A stretch of DNA of 64,000 nucleotides, taken from contig OY294049.1 of the NCBI GenBank assembly GCA_958510825.1, forward strand, positions 30,842,774-30,906,773. Direction: 5' to 3'. Position 1 is the stretch's first letter. Each line of letters begins with the position of its first letter. The translations under genes and the position numbers were made by a program. The notes under the pieces were generated by a model that had not been told where the DNA came from, searched no databases, and saw only the letters and a program-made list of their open reading frames with translations. The stretch is from Brachypterus glaber. Taxonomy: Eukaryota; Arthropoda; Insecta; Coleoptera; Kateretidae. Below, one piece after another: positions 56,670 through 64,000 of the stretch.

Positions 56670-57747
56670 TTAGTCATAGTCGTTTCGTAAATGTTCAAAA
56701 GTTCTCCCATCCTCCTGAATACACATAAAAAGCCAACTTTCAAAATTATGTCTGACTCGTTGAAGCATTACCGGTGTTATTTCGTTAAATGCTTCAACGA
56801 TTCTTTGACGCATATTTTCAGGAGTGGTGGGAGCTTGTTGGTAAACCCTGTCCTTTACAAATCCCCACAAAAAAAAATCACACAGGGTTAAATCGGGTGA
56901 TCTTGCTGGCCAGGCAATTTGACCACCACGACCTATCCATGTATTATAAGTCATCCAAAAAAGTCCTCACCTCATGAAAAAAATGAGCAGGAGCCCCATC
57001 CTGCATAAAAACTATGTCATTTCGCAAATTTAGTGGTACGTCTTCTAAAAGTTCCGGTAATTCATCACGCAAAAAATTTAGGTACATATTCCCATTTAGA
57101 TGCCCATTAAAAAAGTAAGGTTCAATAACCGAATCCCCCAGTACCCCTCCCCAAACATTTAAAGACCAAATCCGCTGGTTGTCAACATGCCTAACCCAAT
57201 GCGGATTTTCAACAGACCAATAATGCATGTTATGCCTGTTGACAACTCCATTGCTTTTAAATGTAGATTCGCCACTAAACAAAATTTTGGTAGAAAAGTC
57301 CTCGTCATCCCCTGTTAATTCCAAAAGTTCATCACAAAATCGAACCCTATTTTCAAAATCCCTCCCATGTAACTCTTGATTAAGACATAATTTATACGGA
57401 TGTAATTTAGAATTTTTAATAACCCTACTAACTGATGTGCGTGATAAATGATGTTCCCTTGCGATTATCCTTGTAGACGTGTGGGGATCATTGATAACTG
57501 CTTCTTGAATTATAGTTATAGTTTCAGGATCTTTGGTTACTGGACTTTCGCAAACTTTTTTTATGTCCCTCACTTCTCCAGTATCCAAAAATAAATTAAC
57601 AATTCTTCGTACGCTAAAGTAACTAATACTATCATCGGGGAACTTTTCTACTATTCTTCTCGTTGTTTCTCTTAAATTTCGAGCACATTCTCCATAAGTT
57701 AAAATAATTTCTTTCTTTACTTCTAAAGTTATCATTTTGGCATTCAA
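56670..57747 (-). pseudogene. mariner/Tc3-like transposase, frameshift and lost catalytic Asp
   Basis: A transposase of the IS630-Tc1-mariner type common in insects. The first segment (57747-56944) starts MNAKMITLEVKKEIILTYGE with an N-terminal DNA-binding region (TTRRIVEKFPDDSISYFSVR, SRTSVSRVIKN). The first catalytic Asp should be in FSDES but reads FSGES (residue 159). The second is present in FMQDGAPAHF (residue 250). The second segment (56954-56670) overlaps by about 10 bp in another frame and continues GRGGQIAWPARSPDLTLCDF with the third acidic residue, then the normal C-terminus NFESWLFMCIQEDGRTFEHL. So there is one frameshift near 56950 plus one missing catalytic residue. Total length about 360 residues is normal. 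Confidence 0.82.
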
Positions 57748-58149
57748 AACTTGGTTTTATAAAAATCTTGCTTTGTTAATTTTTTGATTATAATGTAAAA
57801 TCAAATTTGACATTTATTGTCATCATATACGACTTATTTAAAAAATTTAAGTTCAAGGCATCCTACTCTTTTGCCATAGCGGGGTCATTCCATTATGCAA
57901 TTGCCCTTTTTTAAGGTTTTATAAAATTAAGAATTTAAATCGAAAATTATTGTTTTTAGTGAAAAAAACTATCATATGATAAAGAAAAATTGTTACTTTT
58001 TTTAATTTTGGCATTTGAAAGTATTGTTATGCTTTTAAAAGTGCATTTGTGGAGCTCTAGCTCAAAACCAAAAAAGAGTAGAAAACTTTTGTTTTGGGTC
58101 AATTGAAGATAATTAGGTCCATATTGACTGGTAAAAGTTTCATGTTGAT

Positions 58150-58205
58150 ATCTTTGTTAATAACGCCACAGTTTGACTGATTTGTCTACCGTGGGACACC
58201 GTGTA
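58150..58205 (-). mobile_element. probable 5' end of the mariner-like element
   Basis: Read on the minus strand the sequence starts TACACGGTGTCCCACGGTAG about 460 bp before the transposase start, which is like the TIR of mariner-type elements of insects. The partner end is not found. Confidence 0.4.
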
Positions 58206-58234
58206 TAAGACTGCAATTAGATACAGACAAACCA

Positions 58235-61200
58235 TTCTAAGGTTATAAGGCAGATTTTTGATTTGTGTTTATTATGTATTATATTTCTTCGGTTTACAGT
58301 GGAATAAATATTTTAGTGAGATAGACACAATTTATTTTAAGGTAATACAAACACAATAAGACACAATTTATTTTAAGGTAATACAAACACAATACTTTCT
58401 AGTGCATAGTTAAAATTATTCCTTAAGTGATACAAACAATATAAAGAAAATACTAAAATATTTTTTTATCGGTAAGATATAACAACATCCAAACTAGCAG
58501 GCCTGGCCGTAGGACAGTCTCAGGATATCCTATGACCTAGGTACATCCTAAGGCTTTTATTATATCCTACGGGCAGGTCCTCTTAATGGGGATACATGTT
58601 ACAAAGGCCTTTGCTGGCTCAGAGAGCTACAATAGGTATACAAGGTATTATCAGAAATAAACTATGACTATAACAAGTCAAGTCAGTATAAAATGCGTAG
58701 CATCAAAAAATTCAGCTAATATTTATGTACTTACATATTACATACCTACATTTTTATTTTCGTATTCTGTCTGTTCTTTTCTGATGAACCAGCAGAGACC
58801 TATTACATATTAATATCCGAAACATTAATAAATATATTTGAATGAAAAAAGCCTATATAATAGTATTATAATAACCAATGTGGTTTGTTTTAGGGTACCA
58901 AATTTGAGCAATGGTTACATTTATTGAAATTGGTTATTTAAGATTTTTTTAAGAATTTTGTAATTTTAATAAGGATTTCAGTTGGGATTCCAGTACGATT
59001 TCAGGAATTTGGTTGGTATTTACGCCGAGGAGGTACACAGGATTTCGAGGAGATTAACCCCTAGTATTATATTATATAACTATAGTTAATATATTTTTAT
59101 GTATATTTTCAATTATTTATGTTTTATTTTTTATATGTTATCATGTATTATTTATAATATATAACAAAAAAACTGATAATTATTTTTAAAATATAATTTA
59201 TAATTTGTTAAATAGATAAAAATACTATCTTTATATACTTTTGAATCAATATTGTGTAAGCATTAAAAAGTGTAAAATTCAAAGTCATATTAAATAAGCA
59301 AAATAGTTAAAATAAATGTGGTACAGGTAGGGGGTGCCATGGGCAGACAGAGAATGTTGTGACAAATTTTGTGCCTTAGCACAATTTAGCAATGTTCAAG
59401 ACTTCGACTTCTACTGGACTCATGATCTCCCCTAAACTGCATTAATTGGCCAACATGTGCCCTTCAGAAGACAAAAACAACAACAAAAAAGTAACCTCTA
59501 AATAATGAATTCACATTCTAGAATTTTAGGGAAGCAGTTTCCTCACAGCATGGTTTGGGCCTGAAAAGAGCCTTAAACTGAATTTTTATTCATTTTAGTG
59601 AAAACGAGCAACATTCTAAGCACTAACAAAGTGATCATATTCTCATCTGCTTGTTCCATACCTTCTGTGAACAGGAAGTAATATATTACTTATTGTTTAC
59701 ATATTATGTCTGTGGTAAAATACTTGTATAAGTTTTATTTGACTTCTCAGTTGTGAACTGTTCAGAACCGGTTCTAAGTAAAGGAGGTTGAATCCTTGTT
59801 GCCATGTGACTTGAAACAGCCAACAAACAATAGTCCAGAACTGAATTTAGTAGAAGTCGAACAAATCTGTAGATAGGTCTCAAAATGACGCAATAAATAA
59901 GTTTGATTTGTTTTCAACCTACCATTCAGAAATGTAATAAAAGCATCTCTCAGAATTATCCAAGCAATGAAACATGTTCAGTGTGTTAATTTTTCAAATC
60001 TGATATTTTTTAGTAAAATTTCATTTATTTCGCCAAAAATTTAGAATTCATTAGGTTATGTTGACAATGTAAACAGTTTAGTAACTTTCTTGGCCAATCA
60101 GAATTCCGGGCATTATTAGCTTTAATGCGTAGTTGCCAAGTGAAACTTATAAGTGTGCGGTCCATGTAATATTTATTATAGGTATAGGTATACTGAATAA
60201 TTCATGGAATAAAGCATGCATTACATAATATGTAAAATTTGTTGCTTTTTGTTTTATACAGTGCGGTCCAAAAGTCACCCCCTCCCCCCCCTCTTAACTT
60301 TTGAACGAGTTTAGATATCGACTTCAAATTTGGAACTCTTAAATAAGACAACTTAAACTATCTTTAAGCATATATTTGATACTTTTAGCTCTTAAAATGT
60401 GGGCAGGGGGGGATGGGGCAACATTTTTTTGAATGGAAAGGTGGGTCGTGTGATACATTATTTTGAAGCTTATTAAATTCTCCATTTAACTGTAAATTTT
60501 TATTTTTTTTGGGTTTAAAATAGGGTTGAAAATGGGTATTTTTGTCAAAATTTCTCTAAAAAATCCAAACAATTTTTTAAAAATGCCTAATTTCATAATG
60601 AAAAAAAGTAAATTATACTTTTAAACTAATTTTAGTTGACATGAATAAAAATTAACAAAAAAAAAACTTAAAAATTTATTTTTTTAGCATAAAAAACTGA
60701 AAAATCAAAACCTTAAAAAAACATGTTTAAAAAATTTAAAAATATATGGTTATATAGAGAATTTTAAAGGCTTTAAAATGATGTATCACACGACCCCCCA
60801 ATTCATTTAAAAAAATTTCCCCCCATGCCCCCTGCTCACATTTTAAGAGATAAAAGTATCAAATATATGCTCAAAGATAGTTTAAGTTGTCTTATTTAAG
60901 AGTTCCAAATTTCGATATTTCAACTCGTTCAAAAGTTAAGAGGGGGTGACTTTTGGACCGCACTGTATGATGTCGTAAATTCATTTGTTTATACCTATTA
61001 AGATTCATTTTCTACTTAAAAATGTATTACAACGACAACATTGCTCGATGAGCAGAAGTTACCTGCAGTCTGCATTTTCAAAATAGGGAATATCATTCTA
61101 TCCCCACAAAATTAGAATAATAATATAAATATAATAATAAATATTACATGATAACATATAAAAAATAAAACATAAATAATTAAAAATATAAATAAAAATA

Positions 61201-62122
61201 CATTAACTATAGTTATATAATATAATACTAGGGGTTAATCACCTCGAAATCCTGTGTGCCTCCTCGGTGTAAATACCAACCAAAATCCTGAAATCGTAGT
61301 GGAATCCCAACTGAAATCCTTATTAAAATCCCAAAATTCTTTAAAAAAATCTCAAATAACCAATAAATTCAATAAATGTAACCATTTAATTCAACACTCA
61401 TTGCTCAAGTTTGGTACCCTAAAACAAACCACATTGGTTATTATAATACTATTATATAGGCTTTTTTCATTCAAATATATTTATTAATGTTTCGGATATT
61501 AATATGTAATAGGTCTCTGCTAGTCCATCAGAAAAGAACAGACAGAATACAAAAATAAAAATTTAGGTATGTAATATGTAAGTACATAGGTATAAATGTT
61601 ATAAATGAATTCTTTGGTGTTATGCATTTTATACTGAGTTGACTTGTTATAGTCATAGTTTATTTCTGATAAAACCTTGTATACCTATTGCAGCTCTCTG
61701 AGCCAGCAAAGGCCTTTGTAACATGTACAAATTAAGAGGACCTGGCCGTAGGATATAATAAAAGCCTTAGGATGTCCCTAGGCCATAAGATATCCTGAGG
61801 CTGTCCTACGGCCAAGCCTGCTAATTTGGATGTTATTATATCTTATACCGATAAAAAAATATTTTAGTATTTTCTTTGTTTTTATCACTGGATTTATATC
61901 CAGCAATCACACACCGCACCATTGTTCCAATTTTAAACAATAATATTGTTTGTATCACTTAAGGAATAATTGTCACCTATTTTAACTATGCACTAAAAAG
62001 TATTGTGTTTGTATTACCTTAAAATAAACTGTGTCTGTCACTAAAATATTTATACCACTGTAAACCGAAGAAATATAATAAATAATAAACACAAATCAAA
62101 AATATGCCTTATAACCTTAGAA
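58235..62122. mobile_element. 3.9-kb element with about 0.93-kb TIRs
   Basis: The left arm (58235-59165) and right arm (about 61130-62122) match inversely from TTCTAAGGTTATAAGGCA at the outside to TACATGATAACATATAAAAA at the inside. Both contain a cluster of TCCTA-type motifs (CTGGCCGTAGGACAGTCTCA, GGATATCCTATGACC, ACATCCTAAGGC, TATCCTACGG). The right arm has about 75 extra bp (near 61885-61950, GGATTTATATCCAGCAATCA). The interior (59166-61130) has no transposase and contains a CAGTGCGGTCC MITE. Ends beyond TTCTAAGG do not show a clear target duplication. Confidence 0.78.
60259..60965. mobile_element. CAGTGCGGTCC MITE, copy 4 (nested)
   Basis: 707 bp, complete ends CAGTGCGGTCCAAAAGTCAC and GTGACTTTTGGACCGCACTG, TA on both sides. 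Lies in the unique centre of the 58235-62122 element. Confidence 0.9.
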
Positions 62123-62600
62123 AAACTACTGTCAGATAAGTAATTTCAGTATAACCAACCAGTAAATTAAAAATCCCTTTTAACGCCTCTCAGCGCCTTC
62201 TATTCAGTCTGAATTTCACAGCTTCGCATTCTATAACTCTTTCTAATTTTGTGTCTATCCCTTTCTAATTTTGTGGTGGCGTCTGAAAAATGTAAATGGC
62301 GTAAGTTTTTCGCGCCATCTGCAGTAATTTATGTAAAAATGTGTTTGTTAAGAAAATATTATTAAATCCACAATCGTTATAACTTTTAATATTGATTTTA
62401 CAATTAGTTTATGTGATGTATTTTAGTGGTTGAATCTGGATTAGGGTTATCTACATTTTTTTGAGGTTATGATAGAAGAAATTTTATTTATTTGAAACAA
62501 TTATAACACTTGTATCTAGTCAAAAAGGACGATAGTTCAAGACCATAAGTGACCAAAAGGTCATAATTAATGAAGAGAAGAAAAAGAAAGGGTGATTTTT
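62123..62600. other. spacer, no gene seen
   Basis: Contains TTCGCGCCATCTGCAG near 62307, and two copies of CCTTTCTAATTTTGTG-like sequence (62240-62275). No gene is supported. Confidence 0.4.
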
Positions 62601-62639
62601 TAAGAGGTAAAGTAGTTTTTGTGATCAAACATAGTGTTG

Positions 62640-62800
62640 CCGCCTAAGGCAAATCGTCTCGCTATCGTCTCGTTATCGTTGGACAGAACGATAGCGAGAG
62701 GTGAAAAAATATCGTATCGTTGTAACGATAACGAGAGGCCTCTCGCCCGTAACGAGACCGACGCGAGAGCGATAACTATCGTACAGTCAGAGACAGTCGA
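62640..62800. repeat. CpG-rich ATCGTCTCG / CGAGACGAT motif cluster
   Basis: Repeated short words in both orientations: ATCGTCTCGCTATCGTCTCG, AACGATAGCGAGAGG, CGATAACGAGAGGCCTCTCG and GACGCGAGAGCGATAACTAT. It is the most CpG-dense stretch in the window. A minus-strand frame of 80 codons (62600-62842) crosses it but looks like a by-product. It may be a MITE core or a regulatory patch. Confidence 0.55.
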
Positions 62801-62842
62801 ATGTTGAAGCCACCTAAAATCAGATAAAAATATTTGACACAA

Positions 62843-64000
62843 ACGTCAATATTTAATTTTTGAATTTAATGATTTTTAAAATGCAAATATATTCTTTAAT
62901 AGGCATTATGCATCATACATTAGCACATAATAAAAGGCTTTTATCTTTTAAAATCATATACAAGGCAGGAACCTCTTCAACATTGTCCTATTTTTATAGC
63001 AGATACAAAAACATGAACTCTAGGCAGATGCACTAAGTACATAACTGGGACTACAGTAAGTACGGTAGTATTTGACTAATACGAGGGGTAATTTAAAAGA
63101 AGGCAAAAATTCCAGATCTGGTGTTTGTAGGATTTGAGTGCTAAACATCAATTTTAACTTTGTTTATATATTTTGCTTTCCCATGTTTTCTCATAAAGAA
63201 AAAGGAAAAAAAAATAATATAAAATTACATCTGCATCCCAAATTTTAAATCTCTAGCTCAAAGCTTTCTTAAGTCTTAAAACAGACCGACAAACATATTT
63301 TTTTGATTATTTTGATTTTTCTCGACCTTTCAGGAAAACATAAGATGATTTAGGCAAAAAAAAATGTTTAATTTGTTTTTTGGAATTCACATAATTTTTG
63401 TAGGATATTGTACATGGATCGATGGTATGTACCATTGATCAATAAAAGCTCATTTTGAAAAAAAAGCCCATTTAAAAAAAAAGATCTTATCTATATATTT
63501 TATGTATTTTTACACAGTGCATGTCTAAAGTCCGCCCCCGTCTCACAGTGTGTCCGCCTGTTTTTCGATGAATAAAAATCAATAACTCTTGGATGGATGG
63601 ATGGATTAATTTGAAATTTGGAGGGTATTATAAGAAGTAATTGAAGATTTAAAAACAACAAAAAAAAGTAAAAAATTTATACAGAGTGGTTCTTTTTTTA
63701 GGGACTTTTCCAAATGTACCTCTATAAAAGAACCACCAATATGGCATTTTAGGAAAAAATGGACATAAAAATAAGGACAACCAAAGTCTTTTTGCCAAGG
63801 TATAAGATTTTGGTTTAAACGACTCGATGGTCATATGTTAATGTATGTCCTCGTCGATGTTGAGGAAGTTTGATATAACTTTGAATATTGTGCTGATTTT
63901 TTTTTATTTTGTTAAAATAGCTTTAAACTATCTAACAAAATCATATTTTTATAAAAATATTATACAGGGTGATTTTTACCCAAAAAAAAGTGCCAATTTT
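62843..64000. other. AT-rich end of window with element fragments
   Basis: CACAGTGCATGTCTAAAGTC at 63514 resembles an eroded end of the CAGTGCGGTCC family. (GGAT)n near 63591-63605. TATACAGGGTGATTTTTACC at 63961 looks like the start of another TIR element leaving the window. No gene. Confidence 0.45.

Noticed and set aside
62600..62842. 80-codon minus-strand gene
   Set aside because: Crosses a CpG-rich repeated motif cluster; the Arg/Ser/Leu bias comes from those repeated words.
63591..63605. (GGAT)n as a telomere-like repeat
   Set aside because: Only about four units; ordinary microsatellite.

Overview
This is AT-rich eukaryotic DNA, most likely from an insect genome. The transposon families (Ty3/gypsy, LINEs with an APE-type endonuclease, Tc1/mariner, Polinton/Maverick, many MITEs), the long A/T tracts and the split exons fit an arthropod; I cannot name the species. 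Almost the whole window is mobile elements in various stages of decay. Two runs of N, each exactly 200 bases (30539-30738 and 55590-55789), are assembly gaps.

Layout. 1-3483: 3' half of a broken Ty3/gypsy retrotransposon (RT, RNase H, integrase, polypurine tract, 3' LTR). 3866-9534: a mosaic of terminal-inverted-repeat (TIR) elements and MITEs. 9541-25510: a Polinton/Maverick, a large virus-like DNA transposon, with exact ends: TIRs starting AG and a 6-bp target duplication TTCATT on both sides. Its TIRs are very long (3.2 and 3.5 kb), hold 262-bp satellite arrays, and each carries a tRNA-like Pol III unit. The core keeps only three recognisable genes: a frameshifted minor capsid protein, a small conserved Polinton protein, and a fibre-like coiled-coil protein. 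Polymerase, integrase, ATPase, protease and major capsid genes are not seen, so the copy looks non-autonomous.

25517-32803: a LINE 3' tail, Helitron-like repeats, a LINE with a PHD-type ORF1 and an EN-RT ORF2 cut off by the first gap, a nearly intact Tc1 element (30805-32359), and a Helitron 3' end. 33579-33842 and 51807-51883, both on the minus strand, have clean splice signals and compatible phase. They may be the last two exons of a host gene for a small membrane protein; this is the only non-transposon gene I can propose.

33928-63000: foldback and TIR elements, many nested. They include a 1.9-kb element with a 4-bp target duplication ATTG and a Cys-rich ORF (43407-45324), a foldback with minisatellite arms (about 37190-37812), a three-level nest (47144-50670), a foldback with tandem arms flanking the second gap, a mariner-like transposase pseudogene (56670-57747), and a 3.9-kb element with about 0.9-kb TIRs rich in TCCTA-type motifs (58235-62122). 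Four copies of one Tc1/mariner-type MITE are spread across the window.

The elements mostly work independently. The only set with a shared role is the Polinton gene trio, of which at least the capsid gene belongs to virion formation.
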